A stretch of 64,000 nucleotides of DNA from positions 2,760,520 to 2,824,519 of the forward strand of contig NC_091277.1 in NCBI RefSeq assembly GCF_042100115.1, written 5' to 3'. Origin of the DNA: Alternaria dauci (lineage: Eukaryota; Ascomycota; Dothideomycetes; Pleosporales; Pleosporaceae). Numbering within the stretch: the stretch's first letter is position 1; every line of letters starts with the position of its first letter. The position numbers and the translations under genes were made by a program. The notes beneath the pieces are model-generated. The model was given only the letters and a program-made list of their open reading frames with translations, was not told where the DNA came from and did not search any database. Positions 48,693 to 58,960 of the stretch are shown here, piece by piece.

Positions 48693-51600
48693 ATGGCCGA
48701 CCAGTCTGTCATGCACTACATGGTCAATGACCGGCCGACGTCGGCGCCGCATGATACAGAAGTCTACGACCAGGGCATTGCTGTCTTGGAGGCACCCGGC
48801 AAAGACTCTGTCCAGCTCGGAGGCCTTCCCGACGCCCCTGACCGAGAGAAGCACGCCTGCTTCACCTGCAAAGAACCAGGCCACAGGGCCAAAGATTGCC
48901 CCAAGAAGCTCGAACAGCAAGCGTGTTCCAACTGCGGCGAGGTTGGCCATGTCTACCGCGACTGTCCCACGAACGAGTGCTTCAACTGCGGTGGTCACGG
49001 GCACCTCTCCAAGCAATGCCCTAGTGAGCCAGCAGCAGACCAGGGCCCTAGGTGCAACGGCTGTAACCGTCTCGGCCACGTTGCCTCGGATTGCTTCTAT
49101 CCCCAGCCGATCAAAACCCGCAAGTTTCGTGCTCCTAAGGAGGACGCCTCCAAGGAGGACGTCTCCAAGGAGGACGCCTCCAAGGAGGACGTCTCCAAGG
49201 AGGACGTCTCCAAGGATGGCAAAGACGAGCTTCCTCCTGCCCAAACCATGGCCCCACCACTGGATAAACCTAGCTTCACAACAAAGTTATTCACTCGGAA
49301 GATCCCTCACTATGTCTCCTCCGTTAGTGTAGAGATGGATATTTCCTATCCGAGCGACGACGCTAGTATCACCCTCCGTGGCCACGCTCATCGGGCAGCC
49401 TCCATTACCCTGACAGCCCACAACATCGTCAACTGCACTGTACTTCCCATGAAGATCACCGATGAGTTCTTCACCTCAAGGGTTTCCCAAGAAGATGTTA
49501 AGCGAGCTGCTAGTAAGCTTGCACTCAGCGAACTAGGGATGCTCCTACACTTCCGCTTCGACCTCCAAACCGAACAACCTGACGGACAACCTCTGAACTC
49601 CCGCCCCCTCTACGGATTGGGGTTCTTCTCCCACCAGAACTTTGGGATCTTCGATGAAGTCATCCATCGTGCTCGCGATATCCTCGAGAATGGCGGCGAG
49701 GGCACCGTGCTGCACTTCTTCACGGTCGCCACAGAGTCAGCACAAGAGCGCATGGATACCGTGTACAAAGAGATGCAAGCTCAATACAAGAACGACCCGA
49801 TTCTGCTCTACTGGAAGGACTGTCGTGTCAACCCTCAGACTGGCATGGAGATCTCTGTCGACAAGCAGCCGAAAGGATTCAAGGTCCCTCCCCAGTGGGC
49901 ATTCCAGAACAACACACAGTACGTCACCGTGCACTACCAGAACCTTGTCCACGAACTGCGCAAGGCCGCCAAGCAGAAGGGTTTCGAGATCACCGACACC
50001 AAGATTATGAAGGTTCGCGGCGGCGGTGACCGGTTATACTACGCCGAGCTCAGGGTACCAGAGGGCGCCAGCTACCGCGAGGGCGCCTTCGTGGACATCC
50101 AGTTCAGTCCCTACCAGGAGCAAGCGGACACCTGGCGATTTGAGATCAAACCGTCCGCAGGCATCACGCCCGCTAGCTACATAGGCGGCTTTCTCTACCG
50201 CCCTCGCTTGGGTGCATCCTTCGCCGAGCAGCCCCTGTTCAAGGAGGGCGTTCACTACAGCTGTGCATTTAACTATCGTACTTTGCCTGAAGCTGAAGAG
50301 GCATTGCGTAAGCTTCGCGGCATCTACGTCTTTGCTCGCTTGAACCCTGCCACCGTGGGAATCAAGCGCCAGATCAACGCCCTTAACCATTACTTCCGAG
50401 GCGGCGATGCCTTTAGCGATGTCACTCAAATCCTCCACAACTCCTACCTTCGCTTCCCAGACGACAAGATCGTGGACTACTTCGCCGGCATGTTCGCGTA
50501 TTTGGGAGACAACGGTGCTAAGGACAGCATCATGGAGCGTCTGAACCGCTCACTCCAACCCGACGTTTTGCAGAAGCTTCGCGCCCTTGCCGGTGGTGTA
50601 GCGCTCATCCAAGGTCCTGGTGGCGTTGGCAAGACACGCATCATCGAGGCTCTGGCTGTTGCGCACTACGAGGCTCAACAAACTGGCGTTATCCATGGCC
50701 TTGGTCGCCTTGCTGCTTTCTGGGTCACGTCGCCGTTGAACAAGCAGCTCGACGACGCTATGCTCAGGATCTACACGGCCTGCCTAGAGCGACGGAAGGA
50801 GCTCAAGGCCGCTGGCATCCAGGCACGTTTCCCTATCGTAATCCGACGCCATATGAAAGAGACGGAGACAGCGGTTGTTCGCAAGGAGTCCGAAGCTGCT
50901 CGCAACGTCCTGCTAAAGAACGAGAAGCCGCCCTACTTTGAATACATCGAAGAAGAGCACTTCACCAAGGACCAGCTGAAAGAGCAGGCAGCGGCTTACC
51001 AGGAGAAGTCCAGTGAAGACAGGCGGACCATGGCGTTCCTTGACGCACTGACAGTGGACTCGCAATTCCGCATCCTTCTTGAGACGTCCGAGACAAAGTC
51101 GTCTTTCACCGACAAGCGACTTCAGTTGGAAATGCTGTCGGAGGGTGCGTGGGTTCTGCGCCTCGCCGGAGTGCCGGAGCGTAATGCCGATACGAACGAG
51201 TTAGTGGTACACGAAATCGCCCAACCAAAAAAGTACCGCGATTTCCGTTTTCAGCTCGACCTCTATGCTTCAGGCCAAGAATTCGACGCCGATGACATGC
51301 GCCGACTGACTGCTCTCACCAACGAGATCATTAGGGACCTCGCTCAACTGGCCGTAGCCATTGGCATGACCTCCGACGTAATCTCGCAGCCGCGTACTCA
51401 TACGCTCGAGCAGCCGTATGCCGTTCATCACGACGAGGCTGGCAAGTCAAGCGAGTCAAGCACGCTCGCTCCTCTCGTGTACACGCACGCCTATAATAAC
51501 GAGGGCCCGCTGATGGTCGAGCGCAAGGCCATAACACCCCACCTGTTCTTCGGCGATATCCATCAGCCAAAGCCTTCTGCTGCCGGTGGTTCGGAGGAAC

Positions 51601-53213
51601 GTCACGTCTTCAGTGATCAGCAGGACCTACCTTTCTTCCATCGTGCGATGCTAGGCGGCTGTACCACTATTTACCTGCACACACAGTACCGCTTCAATTC
51701 CGACATCAACGCTCTCACCAACCACATCCTTCCTCGTGGCCGTATGGAAGTGGCCCCCGGGGTAGATGACCGGGAAGAAAACATTCGCGCCATGGAGATC
51801 GCGATGGAGCAGTTCAACATTTCCTCCGGCCATCGCGTCATCTTCGTCAGCGTCAAAGGTAGCCACGACATCGTCGGTGCCACCAAGTCTCGCTACAACA
51901 AGGACTTCATTCCCTATACCCTCCGGGCCGTCTGCAAGATGATCGCTGGCGGGTTTTCTGGTAAGCAGGTCGCTATCATCACCCCGTATGTAGCGCAAGT
52001 TGCCGCTATCCGCTTCGTATTGGCTAGATTCATGGAGCACTTAGCCAATCAGGTTGACGAGGAGGAGCTGTTCAAACTTAGCGTCCAGCTGCGAGACGTC
52101 GAAGTCTTCACAGTCGACAAAATGCAGGGCGCCGAGAAGGAAGGTATTGTATTCGACACCACCAACGCTGGCGACCTCGGTTTCGTCAAGCATACCACAC
52201 GAATGCTCCTAGCCGTTGGACGCGCGCGTTCCCTCCTCGTTATCGTTGGTAATCCTGTGAGCGTCCTCGCCGAATACACTGGTGCGACCGACAAGGACAA
52301 GCGGTACGTCAAGCTCGCCTACTACAAGGTTTGGAAATGGTGCCTAGACCGAAAATCCGCCATCCAATTGCACGTTGATCCAGAATTGGCTCAAGGTTGG
52401 TGCGAGTTCAACCCCCCGTTCAATGTCGCCGAGCATATAGAGGCCTTCGCTGCGGGCTCTCAGGCCACTGAAGAGCCCATAAAGATGTTTCCCGATGCCA
52501 ACTACGGACCTCTCCCCACATTTTCCACAGCCTCCCCCGTCGACGGTGATGGAATTGATTTCTATTCCGGTGGAGATGACTGGAATCGGGATGACGCCAA
52601 GGACAAGCCAAATGATGATGGGGTTCCTTTCTATTCCGGTGGAGATGACTGGAATCGGGATGACGCCAAGGACAAGCCAAATGATGATGGGGTTCCTTTC
52701 TATTCCGGTGGAGATGACTGGAATCGGGATGACGCCAAGGACAAGCCAGAGGGTGAGGATCACGCCGACGATGGTGGAGACGAAGCCAAGGACAAGCCAG
52801 AGGGTGAGGATCACGCCGACGATGGTGGAGACGAAGCCAAGGACAAGCCAGAGGGTGAGGATCATGCCGACGATGGTGGAGACGAAGCCAAGGACAAGCC
52901 AGAGGGTGAGGATCACGCCGACGATGGTGGAGACGAAGCCAAGGACAAGCCAGAGGGTGAGGATCACGCCGACGATGGTGGAGACGAAGCCAAGGACAAG
53001 CCAGAGGGTGAGGATCATGCCGACGATGGTGGAGACGAAGCCAAGGACAAGCCAGAGGGTGAGGATCACGCCGACGATGGTGGAGACGAAGCCAAGGACA
53101 AGCCAGAGGGTGAGGATCACGCTGACGATGATGAGGATCACGCCGGCAATGATGAGGGTCACGGTGGAGATCAGTGCAGCAACGTAGCACACGACTGGAA
53201 CCAGTACGATTGA
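48693..53213 (+). CDS. CCHC zinc-knuckle plus UPF1-like SF1 helicase
   Basis: One exon, 1,506 residues from the ATG at 48,693 (MADQSVMHYM). Four CX2CX4HX4C zinc knuckles lie at residues about 56-135 (CFTCKEPGHRAKDC, CSNCGEVGHVYRDC, CFNCGGHGHLSKQC, CNGCNRLGHVASDC), a nucleic-acid-binding array. A KEDVS/KEDAS repeat follows (about 149-173), then a large unassigned region. SF1 motifs: Walker A GPGGVGKTR (about 641), DEAG (about 914), FFGDIHQPKP (about 953), QYRFNSDIN (about 998), ITPYVAQV (about 1,095), TVDKMQGAEKEG (about 1,142), AVGRARS (about 1,175). This is the UPF1/SMG-2-like order. The acidic tail has three 23-residue and eight 17-residue repeats. Likely an ATP-driven RNA or DNA helicase; it is not canonical UPF1, which lacks CCHC knuckles. 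Frame intact despite repeats. Confidence 0.85.
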   Translation: MADQSVMHYMVNDRPTSAPHDTEVYDQGIAVLEAPGKDSVQLGGLPDAPDREKHACFTCKEPGHRAKDCPKKLEQQACSNCGEVGHVYRDCPTNECFNCGGHGHLSKQCPSEPAADQGPRCNGCNRLGHVASDCFYPQPIKTRKFRAPKEDASKEDVSKEDASKEDVSKEDVSKDGKDELPPAQTMAPPLDKPSFTTKLFTRKIPHYVSSVSVEMDISYPSDDASITLRGHAHRAASITLTAHNIVNCTVLPMKITDEFFTSRVSQEDVKRAASKLALSELGMLLHFRFDLQTEQPDGQPLNSRPLYGLGFFSHQNFGIFDEVIHRARDILENGGEGTVLHFFTVATESAQERMDTVYKEMQAQYKNDPILLYWKDCRVNPQTGMEISVDKQPKGFKVPPQWAFQNNTQYVTVHYQNLVHELRKAAKQKGFEITDTKIMKVRGGGDRLYYAELRVPEGASYREGAFVDIQFSPYQEQADTWRFEIKPSAGITPASYIGGFLYRPRLGASFAEQPLFKEGVHYSCAFNYRTLPEAEEALRKLRGIYVFARLNPATVGIKRQINALNHYFRGGDAFSDVTQILHNSYLRFPDDKIVDYFAGMFAYLGDNGAKDSIMERLNRSLQPDVLQKLRALAGGVALIQGPGGVGKTRIIEALAVAHYEAQQTGVIHGLGRLAAFWVTSPLNKQLDDAMLRIYTACLERRKELKAAGIQARFPIVIRRHMKETETAVVRKESEAARNVLLKNEKPPYFEYIEEEHFTKDQLKEQAAAYQEKSSEDRRTMAFLDALTVDSQFRILLETSETKSSFTDKRLQLEMLSEGAWVLRLAGVPERNADTNELVVHEIAQPKKYRDFRFQLDLYASGQEFDADDMRRLTALTNEIIRDLAQLAVAIGMTSDVISQPRTHTLEQPYAVHHDEAGKSSESSTLAPLVYTHAYNNEGPLMVERKAITPHLFFGDIHQPKPSAAGGSEERHVFSDQQDLPFFHRAMLGGCTTIYLHTQYRFNSDINALTNHILPRGRMEVAPGVDDREENIRAMEIAMEQFNISSGHRVIFVSVKGSHDIVGATKSRYNKDFIPYTLRAVCKMIAGGFSGKQVAIITPYVAQVAAIRFVLARFMEHLANQVDEEELFKLSVQLRDVEVFTVDKMQGAEKEGIVFDTTNAGDLGFVKHTTRMLLAVGRARSLLVIVGNPVSVLAEYTGATDKDKRYVKLAYYKVWKWCLDRKSAIQLHVDPELAQGWCEFNPPFNVAEHIEAFAAGSQATEEPIKMFPDANYGPLPTFSTASPVDGDGIDFYSGGDDWNRDDAKDKPNDDGVPFYSGGDDWNRDDAKDKPNDDGVPFYSGGDDWNRDDAKDKPEGEDHADDGGDEAKDKPEGEDHADDGGDEAKDKPEGEDHADDGGDEAKDKPEGEDHADDGGDEAKDKPEGEDHADDGGDEAKDKPEGEDHADDGGDEAKDKPEGEDHADDGGDEAKDKPEGEDHADDDEDHAGNDEGHGGDQCSNVAHDWNQYD
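49137..49215 (+). repeat. 15-bp coding repeat in the SF1 helicase
   Basis: About five units of AAGGAGGACGTCTCC or AAGGAGGACGCCTCC encode KEDVS/KEDAS. It is a charged linker between the zinc knuckles and the helicase part. Confidence 0.9.
52550..53155 (+). repeat. 69-bp and 51-bp coding repeats in the SF1 helicase tail
   Basis: Three 23-codon units (around FYSGGDDWNRDDAKDKP) are followed by eight 17-codon units (EGEDHADDGGDEAKDKP). Units are nearly identical at DNA level and all keep frame. The opposite-strand open frames here are artefacts. Confidence 0.92.
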
Positions 53214-53765
53214 AAAGGTTCTAGAGACGCTGGAGGTGATTTGGAGATCAAGGAAGACAAGCCTCCCAGTAGGATAGTGTGGGACTAGGCTAATATCGAT
53301 CTCTTCTTGTTCTTTGAAAGCCAGTACGTAGTAATGAAGAGAAGTAGTAGAGTAAGAGTTTATGCGCTTACTCTATTCCTCTTAAAGTGATAATACACTG
53401 TATCAAAATAATAAACGTGCTGGTAAAAGACGCAAGCACAACACTGTTGAAAGACACTGTAATAAATCGCGGTAAAGGTGTGTTTCCTAAACACCTTGAG
53501 TTCACCGTATGCAGCTGTATATGTTTGACAATAGATGGGTTGGAAGTAAAGCCCTGAACTTCAAGCGGTTCTGGAGAGTTGCGGCTACGTTGGGGAGAAG
53601 AGGAGTTAAGGCAGAAGAGGATTTTGGAGGAGAAGTAATAATATACTGTATGTAGAACTTATACGGGTGTATAAAGCTGTAATATGTAGTATAGTAAGGT
53701 ACAATAGGTGGTACAATAGTTGGTAATATGTACTATAGTATGTTGTATTATACATTACGATATAT
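53214..53765. terminator. 3' flank of the SF1 helicase gene with a stem-loop
   Basis: No gene supported. TAGAGTAAG (53,348-53,356) and CTTACTCTA (53,367-53,375) form a 9-bp stem with a 10-nt loop about 135 bp after the stop codon. From about 53,640 the sequence becomes AT-rich (TAATATGTAGTATAGTAAGG) and leads into the 22-bp array. Confidence 0.4.
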
Positions 53766-53769
53766 CACG

Positions 53770-54490
53770 GTTGATGTTGCAGCAAGTTGAGGTTCATGTT
53801 GCAGCAAGTTGCGGTTGATGTTGCAGTAAGTTGCGGTTAATGTTGCAGCAAGTTGAGGTTCATGTTGCAGCAAGTTGCGGTTAATGTTGCAGCAAGTTGC
53901 GGTTGATGTTGCCGCAAGTTGAGGTTCATATTACAGCAAGTTGCGGTTAATGTTACAGCAAGTTGCAGTTAATGTTGCAGCAAGTTGAGGTTCATGTTGC
54001 AGCAAGTTGCGGTTGATGTTGCAGCAAGTTGAGGTTCATGTTGCAGCAAGTTGAGGTTCATGTTGCAGCAAGTTGCGGTTGATGTTGCCGCAAGTTGAGG
54101 TTCATGTTGCAGCAAGTTGCGGTTGATGTTGCAGCAAGTTGCGGTTGATGTTGCCGCAAGTTGAGGTTCATGTTGCAGCAAGTTGAGGTTTATGTTGCAG
54201 CAAGTTGAGGTTCATGTTGCAGCAAGTTGAGGTTTATGTTGCAGCAAGTTGCGGTTGATGTTGCAGCAAGTTGAGGTTTATGTTGCAGCAAGTTGAGGTT
54301 CATGTTACAGTAAGTTGCGGTTAATATTGCAGTAAGTTGCGGTTGATGTTGCCGTAAGTTAAGGTTGATGTTACAGTAAGTTAAGGTTCATGTTACAGCA
54401 AGTTACGGTTTATATTATAGTAAGTTAAGGTTTATATTATAGTAAGTTAAGGTTTATATTATAGTAAGTTAAGGTTTATATTATAGTAAC
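53770..54490 (+). repeat. 22-bp minisatellite with a RIP gradient
   Basis: About 32 units of 22 bp with core GTTGCAGCAAGTTG, followed by CGGTTGAT or AGGTTCAT. To the left, units keep CpA and TpG. To the right they decay to TTATAGTAAGTTAAGG, all by C to T or G to A at CpA/TpG. After 54,490 the sequence is fully AT-rich. Confidence 0.92.
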
Positions 54491-55920
54491 TTTTAATAAA
54501 TATTAAAGTTAGTATTACCTAATCTTTTAAAAATTTATATATCTATTAGTATAAATAGTTAGTAATCCTTTTACTATATCTTTAAAAAATATACTTTCTA
54601 CTAAATATATTTATAATAATTAATTTTTTTCTTTCTTATTTATTATTTAATAATATTACTATAGAAGTAATAAAACTAGACTACTTTTACTTTATAATAA
54701 TAAAGTAATAAATAAAGAAAAAGTATAAAATAAAGCTAGTTAAATTAAATTTTATTTAAATAAGTAGAATAATAAATACTAAAGTAAGAATAAAGTTATT
54801 AAGTATTTAATTAAGTAATAAGTAAAGATAGTTTAAAGCTATATTAACTAAATACTAGTTACTACTAAGTAAGACTTTCTTATATTATCTTTATAAAAGA
54901 AATTTATACTACTATATATAAAACTTAAATAAAGATTAAGAATTTATAAAGTTTTACTATAATTAAGAAACCTTTTAAAAAAAGTTATTTATTTTACTTA
55001 ACTAAGGGTAAGTATATAGTATATAGTAATATATTAAATAAGATTTTTTTACTTTTTTATTTATCTATATTCTTATATAAAGGTTTACTTAGATTTAATA
55101 ACTTTTAACTACTTTATAAAAAGAAGAAAAGAGTATAACTTATATTTAAGATAAAGATATTTATAAAGTAAAAGAATAAAATATTTAATACTTTAAAATA
55201 AAAAATATTTTATAAAAATTTAGTATTTTTTCTTTAAGAAAAAAAAGTATAATAAAGTATTAGTAACTACTAAGTATAGTTATTTAAAAAATAAGAAGTA
55301 GTTTTTTATAATTTATTATTTTATAATAACTAGTTACTTCTAATTAACTTACTATATAATAAGCTAAAGCCTAATTAGTTTATTCCTTAATAAGATCTTA
55401 GTTATATATATAAAGTATACTATTTATAAAATCTAAGTAGTAAGTAGTTTACTTAGATTCTATACTAGTATACTAGATAAATAATACTCTAAGCTACTAC
55501 CTCCTAAATAGCCTTTAGACTATAGCTTTCCTTAACTTCTTTTCTTATTTAATAAAATAATAGTATACTTATATAATAGCTCCTTAAGTATAGCCTTTTA
55601 TATACTACTTCTAACTATATAGCTATTTTTAATTAAGTAAACTAGTAGAAAGAAATAATTTTAAAAGTAGTATTTATTAAAAGTTAATAAAAGATTTAAG
55701 GTAAAAATAAATTTTTTTTTATTTTATTTAAAAAAAGAGTTTTTAAGTATTTTAAGTAATAGTTAGTATAGTTTTTTAAATCCTTTATTACTAATAGTAA
55801 GATTTATTTCTAAAGTATATAGTTTTATTATTTATATTACTATATAGCTAATAATATTATAAGAATAAAATAAATATAAACTTTACTACTATTTTACTTT
55901 AACTTTAATATAAATTAATC
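54490..55920. repeat. RIPed AT-rich spacer between module copies
   Basis: Stop-filled, TpA-rich DNA with no readable domain apart from the solo LTR at 55,355-55,602. Same style as the 11.7-31 kb block. Confidence 0.8.
55355..55602 (+). repeat. Solo LTR of the 16.5-23.0 kb element family
   Basis: Begins TATAATAAGCTAAAGCC, contains AATAGTATACTTATATAATA and GCTCCTTAAG like the paired LTRs, and ends CTTTTATA; 248 bp with a divergent middle. No internal element sequence flanks it. Confidence 0.8.
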
Positions 55921-55924
55921 TTAA

Positions 55925-56149
55925 AAGCCTTAAGTAACTAAGAAGCCCTAAGTAACTAAGAAGCCCTAAATAACTAAGAAGCCTTAAGTAACTAAGAAGC
56001 CCTAAATAACTAAGAAGCCCTAAGTAACTAAGAAGCCCTAAGTAACTAAGAAGCCTTAAGTAACTAAGAAGCCCTAAATAACTAAGAAGCCCTAAATAAC
56101 TAAGAAGCCTTAAGTAACTAAGAAGCCCTAAATAACTAAGAAGCCTTAA
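55925..56149 (+). repeat. 18-bp minisatellite
   Basis: About 12 units of TAAGTAACTAAGAAGCCC and variants (TAAATAACTAAGAAGCCT). It abuts the start of duplicated copy B and is absent at the start of copy A, where the Gypsy pol trace lies instead. Confidence 0.9.
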
Positions 56150-56211
56150 ATACTATAGAGGTAAACAGTATAACTAGCATAGGGTTAGAGGTAAGAGAGT
56201 AGCTATAGAGG

Positions 56212-56375
56212 TCTACCCCTAGGGGTAAGATAGTATCTATAGAGTACTACCCTTAGGGGCGAGATAGTAGGCGTAGAGTGCTGCCCCCAGGGGCGAGATA
56301 GTAGGCGTAGAGTGCTGCCCCCAGGGGCGAGATAGTAGCCGCGGATTGCCGTAAGGTGCTGCCCTTGGGGGCGAG
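56212..56375. repeat. 34-bp minisatellite, short array of copy B
   Basis: About four units, the first two softened (CTACCCCTAGGGG, CTACCCTTAGGGG), then two with CTGCCCCCAGGGGCGAG and the same degenerate terminal unit as copy A. Confidence 0.9.
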
Positions 56376-56534
56376 AGTGACTAACACTCACCGCTAGACT
56401 TACAGCGGCCTATGCAAGAATAGACGGCTTCTCGCCTACTTATACCTTGTGTAGTACCTCTCTATTGCTTTCTTACCTTCTCTTATCTCTTTTCCACTTA
56501 CCTTAGTTTCTGTGTTCTTTCTAACAACGTTGCA

Positions 56535-58802
56535 ATGAAGCGCCCTCTAGCAAACGTTTTAACCAAAAACAGCAAACGGCAGCGTACGAATGATCCAGAG
56601 ATTGAAGAGACAACTCCTATCCACGAACAAGCTGCGCCATACCTACTCGCTATAGCGAAGTTTCCAATCGATGCGCTTAGCGCAGAATGGAGTTTTGGTG
56701 TCAATAGGTCTATTGACACAGCACACCAGCGCCGCCTCTGCGAGATCTTTAACGAAACTGGTATTCTTCGACGAGACCCTAGCCACCAACTGCAGATTGC
56801 CTGTTCTAAGGAACACGTAGAGCAGATGCTTCATCATCTGAAGGTGGAATTGCCAGCTCAGAGCACAGTTACTTCTGCCACGTTTGCGGATAAGGAAGGA
56901 TTGGAATGGCCGTCGTTCAAGAGCTGGAAAAGCGTGACTGGAGGGACAGCGGAACTTATTACGGGTCACCATCGTGTAGAGGCATTCAAAGAGTATCTTC
57001 GCCTTCGGCAGTTAGGAGAAGAGGAGAGGTGGTGGGTGTGCCGCATCTACGATAAAGGCGGGTGCCCCTTAACGCGCGTACTGTGAACAACAGCCCCTAA
57101 CCTTTTTAGACACGCTACCACCAGACACTCGTGTTAAACTTCGGGCGAATCGGGCCGATATTACGCTCCCTGACAATCATGGCCAGATATGGTCCGAGTT
57201 AACCAGCCTGTTCTGCACAAACGCCAATCTCTTTCAAGGCTCAAGCAAGTCAGTTGAGAAAGAGATGAGAGAGCATCTTCAGCTTAGTAGCCGCGTCAAG
57301 TTCCCAATACGGCGGCTAGTTACCCTGTGGAGAAATCAAAACTGGCAGCCCCTGCTTACGCGTTGGTGTTCTACCGCAATTGGGCAGGCAACGTTTAATC
57401 TCTCCACTTTTGAGTGGATGGCTAGTTGTCGGATAGATGACGTATGTGTAACCCGCCGCCGAAATACTCTGACCTGTCTTGCTAATCTACTGTCTAGCAT
57501 TGGTTCGCTGCGTTTGAGAACGTACTTCGCATCTCTACATCTATTCGAAAGCAGTATGGGGTTGACGCCAGTTTAGCAGACTGGAACACGCTAGCTAGCC
57601 TGCCCCAGGCACGAAGTCCCCATGACGTACAAGACCTGTTCTACCCTGGCGAGGAGTTAGACAAGGATCCTGGCCCTTCCCATACGCGCCGGCAGGGCTT
57701 CTTCCCAACTCTAAGCAATGAGGCCTACCATGCGCTATACTCCACTGTACTTTCAAAGCCCACACACACGTACACAAACATCCTCGCTCTCTTAAAAACC
57801 CCGAAGAAAGAGGGGAAGCTTATGAGGAGTATTATGACCCACGTCAGCCAATGGGTAAACAGCGGATCCGCCAAGGTGTCTGACAGCGACAACAACAAAC
57901 CCGCACTGCGGAAGTATCTAGTGCCCGTGCTGCAGAGCAGGCATGCCGGCCAGGCTGATCAAAAATCTCTTGACCTCCAACAAGAAGTACTGCAACACGT
58001 ACAGCAAAATGCGGAAGCATTCACAAGCTCTATACTAGACCGCTATATTGACGAGTACCCAAGTGCAGAGATCAAGAACTACGGCGCACGCTTCCAGCAT
58101 AAGGTGTGGAGAGAACTGCTGTCAATTGTGACCAGTTTCACAGGGCCAACCTTGCACAACAAGCACTTGGCGTGCCTAATTCAAAGCGATACCTACATAG
58201 CGCGAACGCCTACAATCGCACAAATCGCGTGTGATGCTATCTGTCAGGTCCCTGAAGTCGTCAACGAACCTGCGCTCCAGTCTACTAGGGCAGCAAACGA
58301 CTTGCTAGAGACAATTCAGGTCGCAATCACTGAATGGATGTCTAGACACACTCTAGAAGACTCTGATAATACAAGTCAAGAGGTTCCGCTGCCCGCAAGG
58401 CACTCTAACGCCGAGTCTAGCAGAGAGAGAGAGCTCAATCTGACAGTCTCTGAAGCGGCACGTAGCGTTTCAGCACGGTCGAGTTCGGACCAGCTTACCC
58501 CAGAGCTAATTTCTCACCCCTCAACTGAGCCGCGCATACCCAAGGCATCCCAGCAGACCAAAGTTCAAAACAGGGGGATTGAGGACTTGAGTCTAAGCGA
58601 CCTTGCTGCAGCCCGAGAGAAACACCGTCAGAAACGCACCCTTAGCGACCAGGTAGCTGTAAAGGGCAGTGCTTCTCTAAGCGAAAAGACCCGAAAGAAA
58701 CACCGTAAGAAACACACCCTTGGCGACCAGGTAGCTGTAGAGGGCAGTGCTTCTCCAAGCGAAAAGACTCGACAGAAACAACGAGGGGCTTGGAGGAAGT
58801 AA
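56535..58802 (+). CDS. ParB/DUF3723-like protein, copy B, three exons
   Basis: Exons 56,535-57,057, 57,110-57,441 and 57,498-58,802, 719 residues, with the same GC-AG first intron as copy A. I see no coding difference from copy A by eye. The GHHRVEAF box lies at about residue 143. The GC donor in both copies means either it was duplicated with the block or it is a genuine non-canonical intron of the family. Position relative to the 34-bp array and the following large gene is also conserved. Confidence 0.68.
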
Positions 58803-58960
58803 TCCGTATCTGACCCTAGCCCTAACCCAATAGACACTGTTCCTCTCCTCTTTCCTCTGCACTGGATATTGTGATTCTCGATCATCATCTATCGATCTAC
58901 CCTACAAGATCCTCAGCCCTTAGCCAACGTACTATTTTATATAATACTGTTCTTATCATC

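Noticed and set aside
48657..49244. - strand frame opposite the zinc knuckles
   Set aside because: Shadow of the helicase gene; zinc-knuckle cysteines and the helicase frame are on the + strand.
52344..53192. Long - strand frame opposite the SF1 helicase tail
   Set aside because: It is the complement of in-frame 51/69-bp repeats; the + strand frame is the real gene.
53969..54181. 70-residue - strand frame in the 22-bp array
   Set aside because: Pure minisatellite translation.
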